This document shows, in pieces, positions 1 to 7,370 of a stretch of 64,000 bases of DNA. Where the stretch lies: NCBI RefSeq assembly GCF_016587435.1, contig NZ_BNJJ01000007.1, forward strand, positions 331,645 to 395,644, read 5' to 3'. Source of the DNA: Dictyobacter formicarum. Lineage in GTDB: Bacteria > Chloroflexota > Ktedonobacteria > Ktedonobacterales > Ktedonobacteraceae. The position numbers and the translations under genes were made by a program. The stretch's first letter is position 1. Every line of letters starts with the position of its first letter. A model generated the notes under the pieces. That model had not been told where the DNA came from and did no database searches. It was given only the letters and a program-made list of their open reading frames with translations.

Positions 1-173
1 AGGCGTTGAGCGCCGCCACCATCAACGGCGCTCGCGCCCTGGCGCTTCAGGACCAGATTGGCAGCCTGGAAATCGGCAAGCGCTGCGAGCTAGCGCTGTG
101 GTCGATTCACGACTATCACGAGATCGGCTACCACTTTGGCACCAATCTCGTTCAATCCATCCTGGTCCTCTAG
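1..173 (+). CDS. hutI: Imidazolonepropionase, C-terminal end (partial)
   Basis: An open frame enters from the left edge (first full codon at base 3) and stops with TAG at 171-173, giving the last 56 residues. The segment matches the C-terminus of imidazolonepropionase in three places: ATINGARAL, EIGKRCELALW and YHFGTNLV, the usual strand-and-tail pattern of this amidohydrolase. The enzyme opens the imidazolone ring of 4-imidazolone-5-propanoate in histidine degradation. The zinc ligands lie outside the window, so activity cannot be judged. Other hut genes, if present, must lie to the left. Confidence 0.85.
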   Translation, partial: ALSAATINGARALALQDQIGSLEIGKRCELALWSIHDYHEIGYHFGTNLVQSILVL

Positions 174-204
174 TCCTCGACCAGGATGGATCCAGAATAC
201 ATCT

Positions 205-408
205 TTATTGGTCCATGAAGGTGGTGTAGACCTGCTCAAGGATACCCGGGCTCAACTTTGAGCGTACTATGCGGACGAAGAATTGCTCGAAGGTCTCCCC
301 ATGGGCATTGTACTGCTCCTGCTACATGGCCACATAGATGCAGGCGGCGAAAACATGCAGCCCCTCATCCTCCATAAGCCAGCGTTCACGCGCCTTGCAC
401 AGAAGCTA
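205..408 (-). pseudogene. Decayed fragment of an unrecognised gene
   Basis: Read on the minus strand, this stretch gives protein-like sequence (RERWLMEDEGLHVFAACIY, then an in-frame TAG, then EQYNAHGETFEQFFVRI) ending in TAA at 205-207. It has no start codon and an internal stop, so I read it as the 3' remnant of a dead gene. The composition looks coding, but I do not recognise the family. It lies just after hutI in the opposite direction. Confidence 0.4.
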
Positions 409-725
409 AATTGTTCATCCGAAAGCATATGGTCCCCCTTTGCCGCTCATTATATACATGTTGCACGAGAGAGCCAGAATACGACACTTTTCTTGCGGCA
501 ATTCTATTTTTTTAATCCATTGTATAAATATGTTTCTCACAAAGATACTTGCTAATGACATTTTTGATAGACTATGTCATCTTATCCCAACCGTATCTCG
601 AATAGATATAATTATAGCTAATCTTTACCTTTTACCCCTATTTTCCTTGATTTATACATATGAATTAACTTATATTATGATAAGCACAACAATAAATTGC
701 TTGTAAAGGATATACACCAAAACAT
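409..725. other. AT-rich spacer with no supported gene
   Basis: About 300 bases, much more AT-rich than the flanks, leading into the lipoprotein-type L,D-transpeptidase at 726. Short frames are present but have neither ribosome-binding sites nor protein-like composition. The promoter of the downstream gene presumably lies here; I cannot single it out. Confidence 0.4.
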
Positions 726-1662
726 ATGAAACGTCCTTCTTTTTTTACTCTGGTCGCTATCTTATCTCTTCTTTCACTACTTATAGTTGCTTGTGGAAAT
801 CCAATCGCAGAAACTCAGGCCTCAACTACACCGGCCTCGACGAAAACTACGTTCGCAAACCGCATGGACCAAAGCATAACAAATGTTGATCGCGTACCGT
901 CTCCAACGGCGACCGCGGCAGCCCAGAACGTTCCCGATCCAACACCAACCGTGGATCCAATGAAAACCCTGACTATATCCTGGAATGCAATGCCTTCAAC
1001 TATCTATACAGTTGGTGTTGCCAACGTGCGCAGCATCCCCTTTACCGGCGGCTATATTATTAAAACTGTAGCGGCTGCGCAGGCCTTGACGGTTTATGGA
1101 ACGGTCAATGGGGAGAATTTTGAGCAATGGACCTCTCTGGTATCGCGTCTCAGATCAAACCAGTACGCCCCAATATATCTATAGTGAACTGGTCAGCACC
1201 ACTAAACCTGTACCAGTAGTAACAACAGGACCCACCACTACCCCGGGAAAAGTTATTAAGGTTAATCTAACCGCGCAAAATATCTCGGCCTATGAAAATG
1301 GTACGCTGGTACATCAAAATCTGATCACCAGCGGGCAACCGGGTCTGCTAACGCCAACTGGTACATTCCAGATTATCAGTAAATTGCATCCAGCCACCTT
1401 CTACTCTCCCTGGCCCAAAGGCTCGCCCTACTATTATGATCCACTGCACATCAACTACGCCTTAGGTTTCCAGGGCACACTACTCTTCCTGCACGACGCC
1501 ACCTGGCGCGGAAGCGACTTTGGACCCGGCACCAATGTGCCGCATACCGTCAATGGTACCCAGATGACCGGCTCCCATGGCTGCGTCGAAATGTCCGTCG
1601 ACAATGCCCTCTGGTTCTACAACTGGGCCCCCATCGGAACACCTCTGGTTATCTCCTATTGA
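726..1662 (+). pseudogene. L,D-transpeptidase lipoprotein, interrupted by a frameshift
   Basis: Two overlapping frames make one protein. The first (from ATG 726) has a lipoprotein signal ending LLIVACGNP, a Thr/Pro/Ala-rich linker and the start of an SH3-like region. The second (to 1662) has a YkuD L,D-transpeptidase domain with the catalytic motif GSHGCVEM near its end. The frames join cleanly if one T near 1128 is removed, restoring GENFEQGPLWYRVS. Such enzymes form 3-3 or lipoprotein cross-links in peptidoglycan outside the membrane. The shift is either a real inactivating insertion or a sequencing error. If real, translation stops at 1184 and the catalytic Cys is lost. Confidence 0.8.
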
Positions 1663-1675
1663 TATACGAGGCATA

Positions 1676-1742
1676 CCCCTTGCGGGCGTTTCAATCTTTG
1701 CCGTGCGTTGCCGAACGGGAAGCAAGGAAGCGCCCGCAAGGG
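1676..1742. repeat. Inverted-pair palindromic repeat, target of the IS4-type element
   Basis: CCCCTTGCGGGCG (1676-1688) is answered by CGCCCGCAAGGG at 1731-1742, whose continuation GGCGCACCTACGA lies beyond the insertion sequence from 3222. The right arm is a member of the GCAAG-loop hairpin family found throughout the window. The insertion split this arm. Confidence 0.7.
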
Positions 1743-1787
1743 CATTGACTCCAACTAATTCAGGGGTGACTTGAAAATGACAAAAAA

Positions 1788-1842
1788 AACGAGGATAATA
1801 CTTGTAAAACACTTTCTCTCCACAGAAAGGATCATCCTCGTT
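1788..1842 (+). promoter_or_regulatory. Stem that can hide the transposase ribosome-binding site
   Basis: AACGAGGAT (1788-1796) pairs perfectly with ATCCTCGTT (1834-1842), which directly abuts the likely transposase start at 1843 and overlaps the region after AAAGGA. In a transcript reading in from outside, the stem would cover the start region. A transcript starting inside would lack the left arm. IS10 and IS50 limit transposase made from read-through transcripts in this way; here it is inference from sequence. Confidence 0.5.
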
Positions 1843-3198
1843 ATGTCCCATGATACATCATTGCAGCACCTCTTGCCACCCCCTGATCAGACCAAGGAAC
1901 TGCTCGGCCAGTTCCTGCACGATGCCGCCTGTGATCTAGCTGCGTCCTCGACGGCCTTGAAGAAACGGGGACGCCCTTTCCAGGTGTCCTGGCTGTTGTT
2001 GAGTCTGGGGTGTTTGTGGTGTTTGCTGCGGGGCTGGACTTCCCAATTGGACCTCTGGCGTCTGATCAGCGGGTTCGGTCTGGGCCCTTTCGCTCCGGTA
2101 GCGGTCGTGGATCAAGCCATCTACAATCGCTTGCAGGAGAAAGGCTCCTGGATGATGCAGCAGTTGTGTGCTCAGATGACCCAGTGGTTGGGGACACGCA
2201 TGATCCCCTACGAGGACCGCTCGCTCGCTTCCTTTGCCTCTGAGGTGCTGGCCTTGGATGAGTCGACCCTGGATGCCTTGAAGCGTTGGGTCCCTGATCT
2301 GCAAGGGCTTCCCGCCGGCCATTCGCAGTTGCTGGCCGGACGCTTGAGTTGTTTGTTTGACATCCGGCGTCAACAATGGAAACGCATTGATCTGCTGCCC
2401 AACGCGGTGGCCAATTGTCAGGCCCATGCCAAAGAGATGGTCAAAAGTGTGCGCAAGGGAGCCTTGCTGCTCTTTGATCTGGGATACTACAACTATGCCT
2501 GGTTTGATAGCTTGACCAACGCGGGCATCTGGTGGGTCAGTCGGGTGCGCAGCAATGGCAGTTGGAGCATGGAACATATCCTGGTGCAGCGCGATGGCTA
2601 TTTCGAAGCGCTGGTGTTCATGGGCAAATATCGCTCCGATCGCTGTCAACATCTGGTGCGCCTGGTGCGCTATCGCTATCGGGGCATCTGGTACACCTAC
2701 ATCTGTAATATCTGGGATCCTCGGATGCTCAGTGGCGCCGATATTGTCCGCTTGTACGCGCGGAGATGGGACATAGAGCTGGGCTTCCGGGTGTTGAAAG
2801 ACTATTTGCAGATGCGCTTCATGATCAGCTCGAAGCCGGAGGTGCTGGGAGCCCAAATCTGGGGCAGTGTGCTGCTGGCGCAACTGCTGCATGCCTTGCA
2901 TGTGCGTGTCGCGGCTGAGGCCGGGGTCGATCTCTTTGACGTGTCTCTGGAGCTCTTGATCCGCTATCTGCCCACCTGCCTGGCGCACGGCATCGATATC
3001 GGGCAGGTGATCCAAGAGAAGGGACGAGCGCTGGGGTTCGTCCGTCCCAGCACCCGAACCCGACACGAGTTGCCGCACATCAGCTGGCACGAGGTGACCT
3101 GGCCGCCAGTGGATCTGCAATGGATGCAGAAGCCACGCTATGCCGTTGATGCCGACCCCAATCGTCGGGGGTCCTCCTCCAAAAAGAAGAAGGAATGA
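1843..3198 (+). CDS. IS4-family DDE transposase
   Basis: About 451 residues if started at ATG 1843 (AAAGGA 13 bases upstream); an in-frame ATG at 1771 would add 24 residues encoded within the left end and the stem. It catalyses cut-and-paste movement of the element. The DDE residues can be placed: D in LALDEST, D in LLFDLGYYN, and E in YARRWDIELGFRVLK. The last fits the Y-(2)-R-(3)-E-(6)-K signature of IS4 transposases exactly. The basic C-terminus (SSSKKKKE) ends within the right inverted repeat. I see no frameshift or internal stop. Confidence 0.93.
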   Translation: MSHDTSLQHLLPPPDQTKELLGQFLHDAACDLAASSTALKKRGRPFQVSWLLLSLGCLWCLLRGWTSQLDLWRLISGFGLGPFAPVAVVDQAIYNRLQEKGSWMMQQLCAQMTQWLGTRMIPYEDRSLASFASEVLALDESTLDALKRWVPDLQGLPAGHSQLLAGRLSCLFDIRRQQWKRIDLLPNAVANCQAHAKEMVKSVRKGALLLFDLGYYNYAWFDSLTNAGIWWVSRVRSNGSWSMEHILVQRDGYFEALVFMGKYRSDRCQHLVRLVRYRYRGIWYTYICNIWDPRMLSGADIVRLYARRWDIELGFRVLKDYLQMRFMISSKPEVLGAQIWGSVLLAQLLHALHVRVAAEAGVDLFDVSLELLIRYLPTCLAHGIDIGQVIQEKGRALGFVRPSTRTRHELPHISWHEVTWPPVDLQWMQKPRYAVDADPNRRGSSSKKKKE

Positions 3199-3230
3199 AT
3201 TAGTTGGAGTCAATGCCGCAAGGGGCGCAC

Positions 3231-3845
3231 CTACGACGGCGACGAGGCCGGGACCCTGTCTATGGGAGGATGCGTGAGGTAGGGATGCAGGCGGGCGCGC
3301 GCTGAGAGCTCAAAGTTATCATAAGCCAGGGCCATCGAGGCAATGGCAGCCGCCGCATTGGTCAGGATACGCTCCGTCACAACGTTGATACTGGTAATTT
3401 CAACCACCGAATACATAATAGAGATATCCATCGCTCCCACAAATGGTCGCACATCGCCCGAAGCCAGCGAGGAAACCAGCAACTTTGGCACTCCCAGAGG
3501 CAAGGCCTTCATGGCGCTGGTCGCCAGCCTGGATCCTCCACCGCCACCAATGGCCATGATGCCGTGCAGGCGTCCACGAGCAAATAGCTCGACGGCCATA
3601 GCAGTCGCGCCTTTCGCCATCATTTTGATGGCTGTGGTCTGATCGGCATGTTCGAGTTGAGCAATATCGATATGAGCAGCTCGCGCAACCGCCTCCCTGG
3701 AAATATCGGGCTGGATCTGTGGCACTCCTTTGCTGCCAGCATCCATCAAAACAACTTTACATTGAGCAGCCTGGATACAATCGCGTACATAGGCATACTC
3801 CAGTCCCCTGGTATCCAATGTTCCAAGCAGTACAACTGTCGTCAT
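3231..3845 (-). pseudogene. Tm-1-like (UPF0261) protein, C-terminally truncated
   Basis: 204 residues from ATG 3845, preceded by AAGGAAG at good spacing; an upstream GTG at 3851 is possible. The sequence follows the N-terminal domain of Tm-1-like proteins: VVLLGTLDTRGLEYAYVRD, IGGGGGSRLATSAMKALPLG, ASGDVRPFVGAMDISIMYSVV. Family members run to about 400 residues, so the C-terminal half is missing. The frame ends at a TAG formed by the palindromic repeat CCTACGA, right beside the IS4-type element. I read this as a gene cut off by repeat arrival; a free-standing N-terminal domain protein is the alternative. Confidence 0.65.
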
Positions 3846-4225
3846 CTGCACACTTCCTTATAAAGAATAAGGATCAACATGGCCGCGAGCTCCTGATCAC
3901 CGCCAGTTCCATAACTGGCCCGGGTACCACGTTATAAGCTCGCAGGCCCAGTGATCATGACATGACAATGACAATAATGCGTTAAACTAGCAACAGCTCT
4001 ACTCAGTAATCGCCCAGGAACAACCTGTCTGAAAAACGCTGTGGCAGCCTATCTCTTCGTTTCCAACGAGAATACGCGCAGGATGCGACAGCCCTTAAAA
4101 AATATCCAACATAGTAAGTATATACCATATATACAAGGCGTATGACCAGTGACTTTCGCGAGCATGAAAGTAAAAATCGGGTTTTTTATCAAGCTTTTTT
4201 TAGAGAGTATCTGAAAGCCATGCGG
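3846..4225. other. Spacer with no supported gene
   Basis: About 380 bases between the truncated Tm-1-like gene and the hairpin repeat. I see no convincing coding frame, promoter pair or terminator. Confidence 0.4.
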
Positions 4226-4378
4226 TTCGCGCCTGCGGCCCCTGACGATTCGCACCTTCGGTGCTCAAAACAGTTGTAATTGGTGGTGCATAGTGTGCGC
4301 GTTGCGCACACTATGCACCACCAATTACAAAGGATATGGCCCTCGCGGGCGCTGACGCGCGAAGGCCACACCTACGAG
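4226..4378. repeat. Long-hairpin repeat, copy 1 (27-bp stem, 3-base loop)
   Basis: A left GC-rich module (CGCGCCTGCGGCCCCTGACG onward, 4228-4266) is followed by a perfect hairpin: arms 4274-4300 and 4304-4330, loop GTT. A right module ends in ACACCTACGAG. The same left module stands beside copies at 32517, 63555 and, reversed, at 23356 and 58737, but the stem sequence is different each time. The stem begins T-rich and ends A-rich on both strands, the reverse of an intrinsic terminator. Confidence 0.9.
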
Positions 4379-4431
4379 TGTTCTCTTTTCTGACTGCTTT
4401 TTCGAGCTGGAAGGACGCTGGGCACGCGCTA

Positions 4432-5052
4432 TCAGGGTTGCGTATCCAGGTCGCGCAGGACGGTTTGGAGGTCGTTGAGGAGATATGAGATAGCCTGGAT
4501 CAGGGGTTCCTGGGGTTGTTGGGATTGCAGCGTGGCCAGGCGCTGGCGGGCGGCCTGCACAAAGGCGTTATAAAACCAGAGTTTTTCGGTTTTGCCGGTG
4601 CTAAAGGCTGCGTAGGCCTGCGCACCATCGAGCTGCACCTGCTTGCGCAGGTCACGCGCGTTGTGGAGCTTGTCCGCGCACTTGATCAAGAGGGCATAGA
4701 GAGAGGCCGAATGTACCTGCTGTAAATAACCTTCCTTGCGCTCACGCCAGGGTGCCTTGATAGGGCCGCCCGTGCCGGGCTCGGTGCATTCCTCGACCAG
4801 AAGCAGCACCTCATCCCCCAGTTGCTCCTGGATCAACGCACGCGTCCCGGCACCTTGATCTTCAATAGCATCGTGCAACAAGGCTGCCGCGACAGCAGCA
4901 TCAGGAGCACCATTGGACATCACCATGCCCGCTACTTCCATGAGGTGTCCCAAATAAGGAGTATTAGGGACCAGCGAGGCTTTACGCGTCTGCGTTGCGT
5001 GCAACTCTGCGGCCAGTAAAAAGGCGCGCGTCACCAGTGTATCCATCGGCAT
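4432..5052 (-). CDS. HD-domain phosphohydrolase (SpoT/MESH-type fold)
   Basis: 206 residues from ATG 5052, five bases after AAGGGA; a longer frame reaching 5088 lacks a ribosome-binding site. The metal-binding HD pattern is clear: H in YLGHLMEVAG, HD in ALLHDAIED, and D in LIKCADKLHNARDL. This arrangement is typical of small (p)ppGpp-hydrolase-like HD proteins, which remove pyrophosphate from nucleotide alarmones. No synthetase or TGS domain is present. The substrate cannot be told from sequence. It is followed by the copy-1 hairpin repeat. Confidence 0.8.
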   Translation of the reverse strand: MPMDTLVTRAFLLAAELHATQTRKASLVPNTPYLGHLMEVAGMVMSNGAPDAAVAAALLHDAIEDQGAGTRALIQEQLGDEVLLLVEECTEPGTGGPIKAPWRERKEGYLQQVHSASLYALLIKCADKLHNARDLRKQVQLDGAQAYAAFSTGKTEKLWFYNAFVQAARQRLATLQSQQPQEPLIQAISYLLNDLQTVLRDLDTQP

Positions 5053-5124
5053 CGATTCCCTTCTGATCGCTATGCATACTATATACACACATCATTGCAT
5101 ATATCATCGCAGCCAGCCAGCCGA

Positions 5125-5616
5125 TTAGAAAAAGGGGCGAAATGTATAGAGCATATATTCGCCAATTTTCCAGTAGAATGGGCGCCTGGCCCATTGTTTT
5201 AGTGTGAGCTCGCGGGCACGCGAGGTGTCGTATTCAAAGATCTTCTCCATCTCTCTGGCCACATCTTCGTCATAAAATTCTATGTTGACCTCGAAGTTGC
5301 CCATCATACTCAGGCGATCCACGTTGGCGGCGCCGACCGTGGACCACTCGCCGTCAGCGGTGGCTGTCTTTGCATGTATCATAGCATCCGAGTACAGCAA
5401 TAAGCGAATACCGTGCTTCAGGCACTGGGTATAAAAGCCATGTGAAAGCCAGTCGGCAACGATATGGTTGGAGACCGCCGGAATCAGAATGCGCACATCG
5501 ATCCCACGCTGGACCGCTTTGATCAGGGCATGCAAAATAGTATCTTCGCTCCTGGCATAGAGTTCAGGGCACACAACTCCCACTATTAATAAGAAGTATC
5601 GACGCGGCGCATACAT
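5125..5616 (-). pseudogene. Phospholipase D / cardiolipin synthase, C-terminal remnant
   Basis: The frame gives the second half of a cardiolipin-synthase-type protein, with one HKD motif: HAKTATADGEWSTVGAANVD, followed by NFEVNIEFYDEDVA. The match begins near DTILHALIKA, and the residues before it do not fit the family. The first HKD motif and membrane segments are missing. Because two HKD motifs build the active site, a 163-residue piece should be inactive unless it dimerises. I therefore call a 5'-truncated gene; the apparent start has no good ribosome-binding site. Confidence 0.7.
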
Positions 5617-5820
5617 TTGTCACACTTCCACAGATGAATTTGCCATCCGGCTTCTTTCGGCTTCTTTAAAAAATGATTTTTCCCAACCAACAACGATGGT
5701 AAAAAGCGCCCCTGCTTTATCCACATTTCAGATTGCTTTTTTATCGACATACATAAATAGATGATCTTCTTCGCGGCATATATTTATTTTAAACCGATCA
5801 GTTTACTGATAGTGGATAGC
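5617..5820. other. AT-rich spacer at the left border of the peptide-export island
   Basis: No coding frame is supported. The missing 5' half of the phospholipase D gene cannot be found here. The peptide island's first promoter unit begins at 5821. Confidence 0.4.
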
Positions 5821-5876
5821 TTCACAGTGTAATTGTGAAGCGCTAGATTGTTAGTCTACTTGCTTTCGGCTAAACT
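5821..5876 (+). promoter_or_regulatory. Promoter with upstream dyad, unit 1
   Basis: The dyad TTCACA (5821-5826) / TGTGAA (5834-5839) is followed eight bases later by a -35 box TTGTTA (5848-5853), a 17-base spacer and a -10 box TAAACT (5871-5876). Unit 2 repeats this geometry exactly 260 bases downstream. No gene starts between the two units. Unit 1 may add a distal promoter to the precursor genes or belong to a lost copy. Confidence 0.5.
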
Positions 5877-6081
5877 ACTCACATAAGATACTTCTCCATT
5901 GAGAATATCGCCTTCAGTACATGAACAACTTAATAGCATAGCGCATCACTTCAAGATTAGTTTTCAATCTGATGGCAAGATCTCCATCGGGCTCTCCTCT
6001 TATGATAAAGGAAAGCATTTACACTTATAGTGTCAGATACAGCGCTATCAAAACACAACATTAAACATATTGTGTAGAACA
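5877..6081. other. Spacer between the two promoter units
   Basis: About 200 AT-rich bases. I looked for a third precursor leader ending in Gly-Gly and did not find one in any frame. Confidence 0.4.
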
Positions 6082-6136
6082 TCACACTGTAACTGTGAGC
6101 CGTCAGATTGCAGCAAGCGACCATTGAATGTAGACT
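6082..6136 (+). promoter_or_regulatory. Promoter with upstream dyad, unit 2
   Basis: TCACA (6082-6086) / TGTGA (6094-6098), then TTGCAG (6108-6113), 17 bases, TAGACT (6131-6136). The first precursor starts 78 bases after the -10 box. The dyad ends about nine bases before the -35 box, a usual place for an activator. The bases shared with unit 1 are mainly the dyad, AGATTG, and the spacing. Confidence 0.55.
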
Positions 6137-6213
6137 ACCTGCATATGCTACTTCCCACTTCGGAAGTACGCAATACGCAACAGCAACAATGCTTAAACAG
6201 AAAGGTATAGCCC

Positions 6214-6441
6214 ATGATGAACAAGAAAAATATGCCATTAACACCAGAAGCCATCGCCACTGAGCAACAGAGTATGGTTGAATTGAACGAGCAGGATCTT
6301 GAGAATGTCAGCGGGGGATGGGGAGACTTCGATGAAGGCTTCGGTTTTGGCCAGAGCCAATCGTTTGAAAAGACCGTTATTATCAAGCGCCGTGCGTCTG
6401 CGTCTCGCTACGGTTATTCCGACTTTGATGGCGGTTGGTAG
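6214..6441 (+). CDS. Double-glycine leader peptide precursor A1 (75 aa)
   Basis: A 35-residue leader ends ELNEQDLENVSGG, the classic pattern (hydrophobic residues at -12, -7 and -4, Gly-Gly at -2/-1) cut by C39 peptidases. The predicted 40-residue core starts WGDFDEGFGFG and ends SRYGYSDFDGGW, with a basic centre (IIKRR). It has no Cys, so neither disulfide nor lanthionine rings are possible. It is rich in Gly, aromatic residues and Asp. A matching C39 ABC transporter lies downstream at 7938. No modification enzyme is nearby. Bacteriocin, signal or other secreted peptide cannot be separated from sequence alone. The ribosome-binding site is AGAAAGG. Confidence 0.85.
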   Translation: MMNKKNMPLTPEAIATEQQSMVELNEQDLENVSGGWGDFDEGFGFGQSQSFEKTVIIKRRASASRYGYSDFDGGW

Positions 6442-6505
6442 TCGTCTGATATCGGAAGTACGCAATACGCAACAGCAACAATGCTTAAACAGAAAGGTAT
6501 AGCCC

Positions 6506-6733
6506 ATGATGAACAAGAAAAATATGCCATTAACACCAGAAGCCATCGCCACTGAGCAACAGAGTATGATTGAATTGAACGAGCAGGATCTTGAGAATGT
6601 CAGCGGGGGATGGGGAGGCTTCGATGAAGGCTTCGGTTTTGGCCAAAGCCAATCGTTTGAAAAGACCGTTATTATCAAGCGCCGTGTGTCTGCGTCTCGC
6701 TACGGTTATGGCGACTTTGATGGCGGTTGGTAG
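6506..6733 (+). CDS. Double-glycine leader peptide precursor A2 (75 aa)
   Basis: Paralogue of A1 in the second unit of the tandem duplication. The leader differs by one residue (V22I). The core differs at three sites: Asp to Gly at core position 3, Ala to Val after KRR, and Ser to Gly before DFDGGW. The Gly-Gly cleavage motif LNEQDLENVSGG is unchanged. Two related but different peptides suggest a two-peptide product or gene dosage; the near-identity makes dosage or recent duplication the simpler reading. Spacing from A1 is 64 bases with the same ribosome-binding site. Confidence 0.85.
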   Translation: MMNKKNMPLTPEAIATEQQSMIELNEQDLENVSGGWGGFDEGFGFGQSQSFEKTVIIKRRVSASRYGYGDFDGGW

Positions 6734-6839
6734 TTGTCTGATACACGAAGTCCGTCTTTGCCACAAACATAGACACTTTTCAGCTCCAGGTGAGCAAGTT
6801 CAATACATGTGAAACAGTTCAGATGAAAGGAACACAACG

Positions 6840-7097
6840 ATGACTCTCAGCAAAATTCTCTCTTCACTAGGTGTACGCAGCGAGCAGCCCCTTAACCCTG
6901 TAGCGCCAACCCAAACTGCGATCGAGCTCAACGAAACGGATCTGGGTTCAATCATTGGTGGTTACCGCAAACGCCACGGCCATCACCATGGCAAACGCCA
7001 TCACCATCGCCGCCACCATGGCCATCACCATCATGACTATGACGACTGTGACGACTGCGACTATGGCGACGATGACGACTGCGATGACTGCTACTAA
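6840..7097 (+). CDS. Double-glycine leader peptide precursor B, His/Asp/Cys-rich (85 aa)
   Basis: The leader ends IELNETDLGSIIGG, clearly related to the A leaders, so the same peptidase should cut it. The 44-residue core begins YRKRHGHHHGKRHHH and ends in an acidic part with DDCDDC and DDDDCDDCY. It holds 13 His, 12 Asp, 4 Cys and 4 Tyr: a basic His block followed by an acidic Cys block. Such a composition suggests binding of zinc, copper or nickel, or self-association of the two halves; this is inference. AAAGGAA lies seven bases before ATG. I know no named family with this core. Confidence 0.85.
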   Translation: MTLSKILSSLGVRSEQPLNPVAPTQTAIELNETDLGSIIGGYRKRHGHHHGKRHHHRRHHGHHHHDYDDCDDCDYGDDDDCDDCY

Positions 7098-7190
7098 AGG
7101 CTAAATGCAGATCGGAAACGACTTCAACGAAGCGACAATACTGATAGTGTTACCATCCAATAATGCGTTCCATGTAACTTCGTAACGATC

Positions 7191-7240
7191 AGGTGTATGG
7201 AGATTTCTTTGACAGGGAAGTCTCCATACACCTTTCATTA
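7191..7240 (+). terminator. Attenuator-type hairpin between precursors and transporter genes
   Basis: AGGTGTATGGAGATTTC (7191-7207) pairs with the stretch ending TCTCCATACACCT at 7233 through about 17 pairs with minor wobble, then TTTCATTATTT. It lies between precursor B and the HlyD-like gene. Partial termination here would give many precursor transcripts and fewer transporter transcripts, as is common in peptide-export operons. Confidence 0.65.
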
Positions 7241-7370
7241 TTTATACGCATAAAAAATTTCTACAGCAGGTGCCGGAGAACGCAAACCAGGTATCTGAAT
7301 AGTTGCTGATAATCACAATAAAAATTCAGGCCTATATATACCTTCTATATATAAAGAAAGGAATGTTGCG

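Larger units (their letters stand above)
1743..3215 (+). mobile_element. Complete IS4-family insertion sequence, 1473 bp
   Basis: The ends are perfect 20-bp inverted repeats: CATTGACTCCAACTAATTCA at 1743-1762 and its complement at 3196-3215. A 9-bp direct repeat CCGCAAGGG flanks it (1734-1742 and 3216-3224), the expected target duplication for the family. One DDE transposase fills the element, and its TGA stop lies inside the right terminal repeat. Intact ends, target duplication and open frame indicate a recent, possibly active insertion. Removing it and one duplication copy restores a standard palindromic repeat. Confidence 0.95.
6161..6744 (+). repeat. Tandem 292-bp duplication carrying two precursor genes
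   Basis: Unit 1 (6161-6452) and unit 2 (6453-6744) both begin CGGAAGTACGCAATACGC and share leader, ribosome-binding site and gene with few differences. Near-identity implies recent duplication. Four amino-acid changes separate the two products. Confidence 0.9.

Noticed and set aside
1936..3213. 425-residue open frame antisense to the transposase
   Set aside because: It mirrors the transposase codons, starts without a ribosome-binding site and has no family likeness.
5877..6080. A third A-type precursor between the promoter units
   Set aside because: No frame gives a leader with Gly-Gly or core-like residues.
6238..6766. Minus-strand frames across the precursor duplication
   Set aside because: They repeat only because the precursor genes are duplicated; the plus strand has leaders, ribosome-binding sites and a partner transporter.
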